Of a DNA stretch of 64,000 bases, positions 16,165-23,933 are shown piece by piece. The position numbers were made by a program, and so were the translations under genes. Below the pieces are notes generated by a model, which was not told the origin of the DNA, did no database searches, and worked only from the letters and a program-made list of their open reading frames with translations. Position 1 is the stretch's first letter; each line of letters begins with the position of its first letter. Source of the DNA: Streptomyces blattellae (GTDB taxonomy: Bacteria; Actinomycetota; Actinomycetes; Streptomycetales; Streptomycetaceae); contig NZ_WJBG01000111.1 in assembly GCF_009709555.1 (NCBI RefSeq), forward strand, positions 146,108-210,107. Reading direction: 5' to 3'.

Positions 16165-17090
16165 GCACCCCCGAGCTGAAGACCCGCCAGCCCAGCGGCA
16201 AACCGTCCTGGCCGATGATCCTGCTGGCCGGATGCGAAAAGGCGGGCAAGACCTGGTCGGCCGCCGAGTTCTCCGCCAGCGACCTCGTCGACCGCACCTT
16301 CTGGATCGAGGTCGGCGAAGGCTCCGCCGATCTGTACGGCGCGCTGCCCGGCGCCCGCTACGAAATCGTCGAGCACGACGGCTCGTTCCAGCAGATCGGC
16401 TACATGACCCGGCTGGCCACCCAGCAGCCCGCCGAAGGCAAACCCCACGCGCTGGTCGTCGACGCGATGACCGCGGTGTGGGACATGCTCGGCGACGAGC
16501 AGCAGATCATCGCCAACCAGCGGGCCGCCAGCAAGGGCCGCGGCAGCTCCGGCGACGCCACGATCACGATGGACCAGCGGAACGCCGCGAAGAAGCGGTG
16601 GGGCCGCCTGCTGGAAGTCCTGCGCCAGCACAACGGGCCCGTCATCCTCATCGCCCGCCTGGAGCAGGTCGCTGTCGTCGGGCCCGATGGCAGGCCGACC
16701 ACGGACAAGACATGGAAGATCCGCTCCGAGAAGAACCTGCCCTTCGAGGTCGACGCCATCGTCGAGATGCCGCGCCCCCGCGAGGCGTACCTGACCGGCG
16801 TCCGTTCCGTACGCCTCCAGATCCCGCCGGGCGCCCACGTCCCCTACCCGGACTTCACCGTCGAGCGCCTGCTGCGCGACATGGGCTTCGGCGAACTGGA
16901 GACGGCGCCCCGCGCGTACGCCACGCCGGACGCGGAGGCGTACGCGGCTTCGCTGGCCGGGCCTGAGCATGAGCGGCTGCGCCAGGACGTCCACGCCTCC
17001 GGTCAGCCTGTGCAGCGGAACCGGCCGAAGCAGCCGCAGACCGACGAATGGTCCACGCAAGACGCCACCGGGGCCGGTGAGTCGGAGTGA
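16161..17090 (+). CDS. RecA/Sak4-like recombination ATPase
   Basis: 309 residues. The Walker A motif is AGCEKAGKTW and Walker B is HALVVDAMTAVW; the size and P-loop style match phage AAA ATPases of the Sak4 (Rad51-like annealing/recombination) group. It probably assists phage recombination and replication on single-stranded DNA. A resolvase gene (ruvC) lies just downstream, consistent with a recombination module. The disordered C-terminal tail is rich in Gln, Pro and Glu. Confidence 0.75.
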   Translation: MSTPELKTRQPSGKPSWPMILLAGCEKAGKTWSAAEFSASDLVDRTFWIEVGEGSADLYGALPGARYEIVEHDGSFQQIGYMTRLATQQPAEGKPHALVVDAMTAVWDMLGDEQQIIANQRAASKGRGSSGDATITMDQRNAAKKRWGRLLEVLRQHNGPVILIARLEQVAVVGPDGRPTTDKTWKIRSEKNLPFEVDAIVEMPRPREAYLTGVRSVRLQIPPGAHVPYPDFTVERLLRDMGFGELETAPRAYATPDAEAYAASLAGPEHERLRQDVHASGQPVQRNRPKQPQTDEWSTQDATGAGESE

Positions 17091-17602
17091 CCGCGCCCCG
17101 AGTGATCGGCCTGGACAGTGTCTCAGCACGCTTCTGGCCCAAGGTGACCGGCGGCGACTTCGCGACTTGCTGGGAGTGGAGCGCCGCGCGGAACGAGCGG
17201 GGCTACGGCCGCTTCAGCGTGGGCGGCCGCCAGGGCCGGATGGTAGAAGCCCACCGCGTTGCCTACGAGTTGATGGTCGGCGAGATCCCTACCGGGCTTG
17301 AGCTGGATCACACCTGCCGCAACCCATCGTGTGTGAACCCTTGGCACCTGGACCCGGTCCCGCACCGCGTCAACTCCCAGCGCAGCACGGCTGGACGGGT
17401 CAACGCAGCACGTCAACGGGCCGTCACGCACTGCCCGGCGGGGCACCCGTACGACGACGAAAACACGGCCTACCGGAAGGACGGCCGTCGGCGGTGCAAG
17501 GCATGCGGCCGTGATGCTGCGCGCCGTCGATACGAAGCCGATCCGGAGCAGCACCGTGAGGCCGCGCGACGGTACCGCGCCCGGAAGAAGGTGGCGCGAT
17601 GA
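17087..17602 (+). CDS. HNH endonuclease 1, fused to a ruvC-like N-terminal stub
   Basis: 171 residues, GTG start overlapping the ATPase stop. The HNH core is LELDHTCRNPSCVNPWHL; a second CPAGH...CKACG zinc pair follows. Free-standing homing-type nuclease. The first dozen residues (MTAPRVIGLDSV) match the start of the RuvC encoded next door (MTLPRVLGLDLS), not other HNH proteins. The nuclease body begins at FWPKVTGGD, shared with HNH 2. This suggests insertion at the 5' end of an ancestral ruvC. Confidence 0.85.
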   Translation: MTAPRVIGLDSVSARFWPKVTGGDFATCWEWSAARNERGYGRFSVGGRQGRMVEAHRVAYELMVGEIPTGLELDHTCRNPSCVNPWHLDPVPHRVNSQRSTAGRVNAARQRAVTHCPAGHPYDDENTAYRKDGRRRCKACGRDAARRRYEADPEQHREAARRYRARKKVAR

Positions 17603-18135
17603 CGCTTCCACGAGTGCTGGGATTGGATCTCTCGATCACCGCGCCTGGCATCTGTCTCCCGGACGGCACTACACGCACGATCAAGACGAACCCGAAGGAC
17701 GGCGACCGGCGCCTTCAGCAGATCGTCCGCGAGGTCGGCATCGCCATGGGCGAGCGTGAGTTCGCTAACGACTGCGATCTGGTGGTCATGGAGGAAGCCC
17801 CACCTGGTCTCAAGGGGCCCGCCATCAAGGCCATTCACATGGTGCACGGCGCCGTTCGCCTGAGCCTGATCGACTTCGGCACCCCGTACGTGGTGATCAA
17901 CCCGACCACGCTCAAGGCGTACGCCACTGGCAGCACCTCGGCGGACAAGACCGCCATGGCCATGGCCGCCTTCAAGCGCACCGGCCGCGAATTCGCCGAC
18001 GATAATCAGTGCGACGCGTTCTGGCTACGTGCCGCTGGGCTCGGCCTTCTTGGACAACCGGAGTTCCAGCTTCCTGTGGCTCAACGCGATCGCCTGGCCA
18101 AGGTGGCACTCCCCGAGGGGGTGCGCCGTGGGTAA
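17599..18135 (+). CDS. ruvC: RuvC-like Holliday junction resolvase
   Basis: 178 residues, RNase H fold. Catalytic acids: Asp10 (GLDLS), Glu65/66 (VVMEEAP) and Asp135/Asp139 (ADDNQCDAFW). It cuts branched DNA during phage recombination or before packaging. ATGA overlap with HNH 1 upstream; the 3' end overlaps the GTG of HNH 2. Codon use at both ends is less GC-rich than in neighbouring genes, and both ends have second copies outside the flanking nuclease genes. Confidence 0.85.
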   Translation: MTLPRVLGLDLSITAPGICLPDGTTRTIKTNPKDGDRRLQQIVREVGIAMGEREFANDCDLVVMEEAPPGLKGPAIKAIHMVHGAVRLSLIDFGTPYVVINPTTLKAYATGSTSADKTAMAMAAFKRTGREFADDNQCDAFWLRAAGLGLLGQPEFQLPVAQRDRLAKVALPEGVRRG

Positions 18136-18571
18136 TCGGCTCTCTCTGCGCGAACGCTTCGAAGCCAAGGTGACCGGGGGCGAGCCCAGCGAATGCTGGC
18201 CCATCCGCGGCTATTCGCAACGCAGCGGGCATCGACAGTTCTGGCTAAACGGCGCCATGCGTCACGCCCACCGTGTCGCGTACGAACTGTACGTCGACCC
18301 GATCCCCGAAGGGCTGTGCGTCCTACACCGCTGCGACAACCCGCCGTGCGTGAATCCCGCCCATCTCTTCCTTGGCACCGTCGCGGACAACAACGCAGAC
18401 CGCGACGCCAAGGGGCGCGGCAAGGTGCCGCCTCCCGGATCGGGGGGCCGAAAGCGCGGGGTCATTAAGCACGGGACTCTCACGGGCTACGTCAAGCACA
18501 AGTGCCGTTGCCCTGACTGCTTCCGTGCAAACAGCGAGTACCGAGCCCGAGCGCGAAGAAGGGCGTCATGA
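18128..18571 (+). CDS. HNH endonuclease 2 inserted at the 3' end of ruvC
   Basis: 147 residues from GTG 18128. The core is VLHRCDNPPCVNPAHLFLGT, typical of HNH_3 homing nucleases; a C-terminal HKCRCPDCFRAN zinc pair follows. The N-terminal FEAKVTGGEPSECW parallels HNH 1, so the two are related. Its stop overlaps an ATG that opens a second copy of the RuvC C-terminus. Confidence 0.85.
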   Translation: MGNRLSLRERFEAKVTGGEPSECWPIRGYSQRSGHRQFWLNGAMRHAHRVAYELYVDPIPEGLCVLHRCDNPPCVNPAHLFLGTVADNNADRDAKGRGKVPPPGSGGRKRGVIKHGTLTGYVKHKCRCPDCFRANSEYRARARRRAS

Positions 18572-18672
18572 ACGCCGGTCTCGACTGGCTCGGCCGCCCC
18601 GAGTTCTCCCTGCCTGCCGCCCAGCGCGACCGGCTCAGCAAGGCCGCCTGGCCCGTCCCGAAAGGTGCATGA
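18568..18672 (+). pseudogene. Duplicate RuvC C-terminal fragment (34 codons)
   Basis: Encodes AGLDWLGRPEFSLPAAQRDR and flanking residues, which align without gaps to AGLGLLGQPEFQLPVAQRDR at the end of the intact RuvC (17 of 20 identical in that core). Its third positions are GC-rich, like native phage genes. Most simply it is the ancestral ruvC 3' end, displaced when HNH 2 arrived with its own replacement end. ATG and stop both overlap neighbours, so it may still be translated. Confidence 0.75.
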
Positions 18673-19190
18673 CCGTGCCTGTCTTGAAGTTCGACTCGAA
18701 GGTGTCCACGTCCGCGCAGGAGGCGCTGGAGCCGCACGTTCGGCCGATCTATGACCAGCCCGGCGCGCGCCGGATGGCGATCATCGAGTTCGCGCATATG
18801 GAGCGGACCGAGCCCGCGCCCAACACGGACGGCAAGCCCTCGGTGAGGGTCCGCATCGTCGGCCTGGAGGTGCCCAACCGGGACCAGGAGGGCGCCATCC
18901 GCGAGGCGCAGCGCTACCTCCACCTCCAGCGCACCGCGCGCGGCACCTTCGACGACGAGACCGGCCAGCTGGAGCTGTCCGAGTCCACGCTGCGGCAGAC
19001 CGCCGGCCTGCTCGCCAGCATCGAGACTGCGCGCCTCCGCGCCGGTCTCAGCCACTGGAGGGAGTACTGCCAGCGCCTCGTGCAGGGGCCGGATCTGACG
19101 CTCAGCGAGGTCCGGCACGAGATGCAGGTCGTCTACGAGGGTCTGACCGCCGTCCTGGAGACCGCCCGCGACCACGGCGACGAGGGCTGA
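18669..19190 (+). CDS. Conserved-looking phage protein in the recombination module
   Basis: 173 residues, start overlapping the ruvC-fragment stop. Strongly helical second half (LAQ-type repeats, e.g. SLETARLRAGLSHWREYCQRL). The N-terminal part (VRVRIVGLEVPNRDQEGAIREAQ) looks beta/alpha. Position suggests a replication or recombination accessory; no family recognised. Confidence 0.65.
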   Translation: MTVPVLKFDSKVSTSAQEALEPHVRPIYDQPGARRMAIIEFAHMERTEPAPNTDGKPSVRVRIVGLEVPNRDQEGAIREAQRYLHLQRTARGTFDDETGQLELSESTLRQTAGLLASIETARLRAGLSHWREYCQRLVQGPDLTLSEVRHEMQVVYEGLTAVLETARDHGDEG

Positions 19191-19193
19191 GCC

Positions 19194-19349
19194 ATGGCTG
19201 TGTTCTTCGCTGGCCTGTGCCTCGGCGGCATCTCCGGTGGCCTCACCTACGGCCTCACCACGGACGGCCACCTCGCCGGGATCTCTGCCTTCATCGCCGC
19301 TGTCCTCACTTGGCTCGGCGTCGCCACGCTCCTGCTCTTCGACAACTGA
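19194..19349 (+). CDS. Small membrane protein, two predicted helices
   Basis: 51 residues (MAVFFAGLCLGGISGGLTYG...) with two hydrophobic helices separated by a short polar turn. Starts 3 bases after the previous stop. Function unknown. Confidence 0.55.
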   Translation: MAVFFAGLCLGGISGGLTYGLTTDGHLAGISAFIAAVLTWLGVATLLLFDN

Positions 19350-19387
19350 CCGCCTATCCCACCCGGCCCTGAAGGGAGGTGACCCCC

Positions 19388-20554
19388 ATGCCTCAGCGCG
19401 TCCGTGTCCCGCTTCGTGTGATCGTCGGCTCCTACAGCGACGCCACCGTCAGCGTGTACGTGAAGATCGCCGCGTTGGATCGGCGCACGACCGGCTGCGA
19501 GGCAGGGGTCAGCTACCTCGCGGGGCTGGTGAGCCTGGCGCGCTCCACCGTCGAACGCGCGCTGACCGAACTGATGCGGCCGGACCCGTGCGACGACGTG
19601 GTGGAGCTGACGAGCCAGCGGCGCACGCGCCAGGGTGGCGACGGGTGGACGGCGGTGCGCCGGATCCGCGCCACCAATCCTCAGCGTGAGCACGGGGCTT
19701 GGGTGCCGTCGCGCGCCGCCGAGTCGCTCAGCCCGCGCCAGCTCAGGGCGCTCGCCGCCCTGTCGTACGCCACCGCGACAGGGGCGCACGTCACCCTCGC
19801 CGAGCTGGCGCGCGTGCTGCGCCACCGCTCCGGCAAGAAGGCCGGCGAATCGCTCGATGTCCGGTCGGTGCGGCGCATCCTGCGGGAGCTGGAGCGGCTC
19901 GGCTGGATCACCGTCGAGCGGCGCGCGGGATACCGGGGCCGCCACCTCTACACCGTCCACGACGAGCCGGTGCAGGCCGCGCTGACTGCGGACTCTGGAG
20001 AGGGATCGGGTGGGGATCTTGGCGAGGGATCGCTACAAGAGGATCACCACCAGACTGACTCACCTGAAGATCCGCCCACTGCCGTCTCTTCCATCCGCCG
20101 TAGGCGAGATCAGGTAGTAGCGCGTGGGCCTGTGGAAAACCCTCCGCTTCCCACCGCGTTCGCCCGTCCGTACGCGGGGCCGCAGCTGAGTCTCGCTCCG
20201 CGGATCTGGCGAGTCCTCGAACCGGTGCAGCCCCTGCTGCCCGGCCTGTCGCCGTACGTGGTGCGCGCGGTGGCGCGGGAGATCGGCCACCAGCTCGACG
20301 CGGGCACGGACAGCGAAGTGCTCCGCGCCAGGCTGCAGTTCCGCTTCGCGTCCACCGAGACCATCCGCGACCCGGGCCGGTGGCTGCTCGGCGCCGCACT
20401 GCTCCCACCGAAGCCCCGCCCCTCCGGCTGCGGGCTCGCCGACTGCCACGGCGGCGTCATGCGGTTCACCGGCGCCCCGTGCAAGGCCTGCGCCGAACTC
20501 GCCGACATCCACCCGCCGTATCCGCCTGCCGAACTGCTGGGGAGGCCGGGATGA
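19388..20554 (+). CDS. HTH replication-type protein
   Basis: 388 residues. The start is the ATG 8 bases after GGGAGGTGA, rather than the GTG inside that site. It holds two winged-helix-like segments: YLAGLVSLARSTVERALTEL (about residues 40-60) and LAELARVLRHRSG...VRRILRELERLGWI (about 135-175). A linker and a C-terminal domain with CGLADCHGG...CKAC cysteines follow. The layout resembles phage helix-turn-helix replication initiators; primary sequence alone does not prove this. The middle of the gene could hold an origin, but no iterons were seen. Confidence 0.6.
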   Translation: MPQRVRVPLRVIVGSYSDATVSVYVKIAALDRRTTGCEAGVSYLAGLVSLARSTVERALTELMRPDPCDDVVELTSQRRTRQGGDGWTAVRRIRATNPQREHGAWVPSRAAESLSPRQLRALAALSYATATGAHVTLAELARVLRHRSGKKAGESLDVRSVRRILRELERLGWITVERRAGYRGRHLYTVHDEPVQAALTADSGEGSGGDLGEGSLQEDHHQTDSPEDPPTAVSSIRRRRDQVVARGPVENPPLPTAFARPYAGPQLSLAPRIWRVLEPVQPLLPGLSPYVVRAVAREIGHQLDAGTDSEVLRARLQFRFASTETIRDPGRWLLGAALLPPKPRPSGCGLADCHGGVMRFTGAPCKACAELADIHPPYPPAELLGRPG

Positions 20555-20856
20555 CCGACGTGCCGCAGCCTGCGACGCCGCAGCTGCTCGCCCTTGCCCA
20601 GGCCGCCCGCCCGGACTGGTCGATCGACCTGCTGCGGGACGTGCTCGCACAGATGCGCTGCCGGGAGGACGTGTCCTTCGGCCGCCTCCTGGTCGCCGTC
20701 GCCCAGCTGATCGCCGACCCCGACGCCGAACCGCCCGACCTGCTCGCCGGACTTCCCGAGCCGTGGCGCCACCGCCGGCGCCCGCCCGGACCCGAGACCG
20801 CCCACCGCGGGGCCGCCGCCGTACGCGCTGCCCTGCATCACACCGACACCGACTGA
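20551..20856 (+). CDS. Small helical phage protein
   Basis: 101 residues, ATGA overlap with the HTH protein. Mostly helical (SIDLLRDVLAQMRCREDVSFGRLLVAVAQ). It may work with the upstream protein; no family recognised. Confidence 0.6.
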   Translation: MTDVPQPATPQLLALAQAARPDWSIDLLRDVLAQMRCREDVSFGRLLVAVAQLIADPDAEPPDLLAGLPEPWRHRRRPPGPETAHRGAAAVRAALHHTDTD

Positions 20857-20874
20857 CCGAGGGAGATGATGGCG

Positions 20875-21291
20875 ATGACCGCGACGATGCACATCGCCCG
20901 TCGCACCACCCCGCCCGGCCCGCTCGCCAGCCTGCGCGAGAGCTGGGCTGCCTTCCGGCTGCGCCACAGCCGCCGCGTGCAGACGGCGTACTTCCAGCGG
21001 CTGCACGATGCGCTGCCCCTGGATGACCCGGACCGCCACGACCTGGAAGACCCGGCCGTCGAGCACGCCTTCGCCCGGCTCGCCGCCGACCACCCCGACA
21101 CGGTCACCCCCGCCGACGGCGGCCAGGCCGCGCGCGACACCGACCGCGAGCAGCTGCTGCTCGCCGTGTGCGACGCGTGGTTCCGCGACATCCACGGCCC
21201 CGAGCACCGCTGGGACCCGCGCACCGTCGCCACCCACGGGCGGCTGATGGCCGACGTCCGCGGCTGCTTCCACCCCGGCGGTGCGGCATGA
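20875..21291 (+). CDS. Phage protein, unknown function
   Basis: 138 residues. Three ATG codons lie close together (20866, 20869, 20875). The last gives proper spacing from the GAGGGAG site. Basic helical N-terminus (RESWAAFRLRHSRRVQ), acidic middle. Unknown. Confidence 0.6.
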   Translation: MTATMHIARRTTPPGPLASLRESWAAFRLRHSRRVQTAYFQRLHDALPLDDPDRHDLEDPAVEHAFARLAADHPDTVTPADGGQAARDTDREQLLLAVCDAWFRDIHGPEHRWDPRTVATHGRLMADVRGCFHPGGAA

Positions 21292-21623
21292 GCGCCGCGG
21301 CTAAGGAGTTCCAGGCCAGCGCCGCCACACGGTCCGCGCTGGACGAACGGCTGTACATCCTGTGCGGCCGCCTCGTGAAAGAGGTCCGCATCACCCGCGT
21401 CCGCTGGCCGCAGGGCAAGCGCTGGGTGGCCTTGGTGATCGGTCTCAACGGGCGGGAAGTGCCTCTGCACGACGGCGGCCTGCACCACCAGGCGGCGATC
21501 ATCCTGCGCGACGCCTTCCCGCACGCCGACTGGTCCCGCGCGCAGGACTACGACGTCGCCACCGGTGTCCTGCGGGAGCACGTCGTAGCGCTGCCCGCCT
21601 GCCTGAGCGGTGACAAGCCGTGA
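21288..21623 (+). CDS. Phage protein, unknown function
   Basis: 111 residues, ATGA start overlap and GTGA overlap at the end. Alternating beta pattern (KEVRITRVRWPQGKRWVALVIG). No family recognised. Confidence 0.6.
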   Translation: MSAAAKEFQASAATRSALDERLYILCGRLVKEVRITRVRWPQGKRWVALVIGLNGREVPLHDGGLHHQAAIILRDAFPHADWSRAQDYDVATGVLREHVVALPACLSGDKP

Positions 21624-21877
21624 GCCGCGCCCAGGCCCTGCCGCGGGCCGACCATCAGCACGCCGCCGACCAGGCCCGGCAGATGCCCGGACAGTGGGTG
21701 CTCGCCGGAACGTACGCGAGCAGGGCGACCGCCGTGTCCGCAGCTCTCCAGGTCCGCACCGGCGAGCGCCTGCCTGCCTACCGGCCCGCCGGGGCGTTCG
21801 AGGCACGCACCGAACTCACCCAGGACGGCGCCGACTTGTGGGTCCGCTACGTCACCCCGAGCGAAGGAGCGGCGTGA
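21620..21877 (+). CDS. Small phage protein, unknown function
   Basis: 85 residues, GTG start. Its PAYRPAGAFEAR...LWVRYV segment resembles the C-terminal domain of the LuxR-type protein at 14386 (PFRPAGAFDAR...WIVRAS), suggesting a shared small domain. Confidence 0.6.
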   Translation: MSRAQALPRADHQHAADQARQMPGQWVLAGTYASRATAVSAALQVRTGERLPAYRPAGAFEARTELTQDGADLWVRYVTPSEGAA

Positions 21878-23049
21878 GCACCAACACGAAGATCGAATGG
21901 GCCGACAAGACGTGGTCGCCCATCATCGGCTGCGACCGGGTATCGCCCGGCTGCGACAACTGCTACGCGATCAACACCGCGCGAATCCGGGAGAGCAACC
22001 CACACTCGAAGATCGCTGCCGCCTTCGCGGGGACCACCGAGCGCAACGAGGACGGGATCGACTGGACCGGCAAGGTCAACTTGCTCGGCGACCGTCTCGA
22101 TCAGCCGCTCCACTGGAAGAAGCCCGCCAAGATCTTCGTGAACAGCATGTCCGACCTGTTCCACGACGCGGTGCCCGACGACTTCATCGTCGCCGTCTTC
22201 GCCCGTATGTGGTGGAGCCCGCAGCACACCTTTCAGGTCCTCACCAAGCGGCACGGCCGCATGCGGTCGCTCGTACCACGCATCGAGCAGTGCCTTCGCA
22301 AGATGGGGCACGACCTGGAACTGGTGCACGTTCCGACGCCGCTCCGCTGGCCGTTGCCGAACGTGTGGCTGGGCGTCAGCGTGGAGAGCCAGCAGTGGGC
22401 CGACATCCGTATCCCGGCGCTGCTGGACACCCCGGCGGCCGTCAGGTTCCTGTCCTGCGAGCCGCTGCTCGGGCCGGTCGACCTGACCAGGATCGCGGCG
22501 GGTAGCAAGCAGCAGCCGGAGATGGTGTACGACGCCCTCAATCAGCGATACGGCGTGCCTGGCCGGTGGCAGGCGATGTCTTCGGCCCGCGTCGACTGGG
22601 TCATCGTCGGCGGGGAGTCGGGGCGCCGTGCGCGCCCCATGCACCCGGACTGGGCTCGGTCCGTCCGAGATCAGTGCGGCGCGGCTGATGTGCCGTTCTT
22701 CCTGAAACAGCACGGGGAGTGGCAGCCGCTCGGACCGCTGTACGGCGACCTTGAGGACACCGACGACGGCCACATGGAGGCCATTCACCTGGAGGCCGTC
22801 GAGGGCAAGCGGGTCATCCAGCTGGAGTCCAGCGGCTACATCGCCGAAGGACACCAGCCGGGCGACTCCCGGACCTGGCTGATGGCCCGCGTCGGCAAAG
22901 GCGCGGCGGGGCGCGAGCTGGACGGCCGCACCCACGACGCGTTCCCCCGCGACGACTACCGCGACTCGATCACCTCCGGCCTGACCGAGGACTTCGAAGC
23001 CTTTTCCCGCCGCCTCGACGCGGCCACCGACACCGCCCGGAGGGGCTGA
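21874..23049 (+). CDS. DUF5131 / phage Gp37-Gp68 family protein
   Basis: 391 residues beginning MSTNTKIEWADKTWSPIIGC. The family signature CDRVSPGCDNCYA is followed by LTKR and VGGESG blocks. Members occur in phages and mobile elements; the Cys cluster and fold hint at an iron-sulfur or radical-SAM-like enzyme, but no function is established to my knowledge. GTG start overlaps the previous stop. Confidence 0.85.
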   Translation: MSTNTKIEWADKTWSPIIGCDRVSPGCDNCYAINTARIRESNPHSKIAAAFAGTTERNEDGIDWTGKVNLLGDRLDQPLHWKKPAKIFVNSMSDLFHDAVPDDFIVAVFARMWWSPQHTFQVLTKRHGRMRSLVPRIEQCLRKMGHDLELVHVPTPLRWPLPNVWLGVSVESQQWADIRIPALLDTPAAVRFLSCEPLLGPVDLTRIAAGSKQQPEMVYDALNQRYGVPGRWQAMSSARVDWVIVGGESGRRARPMHPDWARSVRDQCGAADVPFFLKQHGEWQPLGPLYGDLEDTDDGHMEAIHLEAVEGKRVIQLESSGYIAEGHQPGDSRTWLMARVGKGAAGRELDGRTHDAFPRDDYRDSITSGLTEDFEAFSRRLDAATDTARRG

Positions 23050-23294
23050 TGCTGAACCTCACCAAGACCGTGCAGGGCGTGCGGGAACGCCGCCTGGAAG
23101 CGGAGAACCGCAAGCTGCGTGAGCAGGTGGCCCTGCTCACCGGCCGGCTGGCCGACCTTCAGTCCGCCAACGAGCGTATGTACGCGGACGATCACGACGC
23201 CACCGGCGGCCCCGGCTTCGACCCGGGCCAGCCGTTCGGCAGCGAGCCGAAGCGCAAGCTCGGCACGCTGTGGCTGAAGGGCGGCACCAAGTGA
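23049..23294 (+). CDS. Small coiled-coil protein
   Basis: 81 residues. The N-terminal half is a heptad-patterned helix (RLEAENRKLREQVALLTGRLADL), resembling a short leucine zipper. The C-terminal half is polar. ATG overlaps the DUF5131 stop. Function unknown. Confidence 0.6.
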   Translation: MLNLTKTVQGVRERRLEAENRKLREQVALLTGRLADLQSANERMYADDHDATGGPGFDPGQPFGSEPKRKLGTLWLKGGTK

Positions 23295-23755
23295 TCGCCT
23301 ACGTGTTCCTCGCCCTCGGAGCCGCGGGCACCGCGGGTGTCCTCTACGCCGTCGCACCCGCCGGCCGTGGTGTGCACCGCTACGTCGTGCCCCGGTCGCA
23401 GCTGCGAGCTGAAGCGGCTCGCAGCACGGCGGTCGCGGAAGAGCTGGCGTGCAAGCTGCGCGGCCTCGCGAGCGAACTGGACGGCGTGTACGAGGAACTG
23501 GACTGCGCCCGCGACGAGCGTGACAACGCGCTGGCTGACAAGGAGAAGGCCGAGGACCTGGCCGCCGAGCTTCGGGAGCAGCTGCGCGAGGCGGACGGGC
23601 TGCGCGAGGCGAACCGTGCGCTGAAGGCGCAGCTGGCCAATGCCCGCCGTGTCACGCCGCTCCCGCCTCACGGCGCCACGCTGCCGCCCGACGCCCGCGT
23701 CATGCCGCTGCACCAGGCCCCGTTCGCCGTCAATCCGGCCCCGCGGCCGAACTGA
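23291..23755 (+). CDS. Membrane-anchored coiled-coil protein
   Basis: 154 residues from GTG 23291. One N-terminal transmembrane helix (AYVFLALGAAGTAGVLYAVA), then a long acidic coiled coil (about residues 45-120) and a proline-rich tail. The layout resembles small phage spanin- or scaffold-like anchors, but the position is early. Function unknown. Confidence 0.6.
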   Translation: MIAYVFLALGAAGTAGVLYAVAPAGRGVHRYVVPRSQLRAEAARSTAVAEELACKLRGLASELDGVYEELDCARDERDNALADKEKAEDLAAELREQLREADGLREANRALKAQLANARRVTPLPPHGATLPPDARVMPLHQAPFAVNPAPRPN

Positions 23756-23765
23756 CCCCCATGCC

Positions 23766-23806
23766 CCGTCCGCCGCCGGGTGACCACCGGCCCCGGCGGC
23801 GGACGG
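23766..23806 (+). terminator. Perfect 15-bp stem-loop terminator
   Basis: Arms 23766-23780 and 23792-23806 are exact complements around an 11-base loop, 10 bases after a stop codon. A strong intrinsic terminator by stability; it lacks a T-tract. It closes the early replication unit. Confidence 0.75.
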
Positions 23807-23834
23807 CACAACCCCCGCAAGAGAGAGAACGCCC

Positions 23835-23930
23835 ATGTACCTGGAGAACTGCACGCGGTGCGGCCAGCCGCATCCCTGCTGGTGCATCCTCCCCGGCCAC
23901 TCGCCCACCGCTCTCACCGCCGTGAGGTGA
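23835..23930 (+). CDS. 31-residue Cys-rich peptide
   Basis: MYLENCTRCGQPHPCWCILP and eleven further residues. Four cysteines and a histidine could bind one metal ion. RBS GAGAGAG upstream; lies 3 bases before the WhiB gene. Function unknown. Confidence 0.4.
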   Translation: MYLENCTRCGQPHPCWCILPGHSPTALTAVR

Positions 23931-23933
23931 CCC

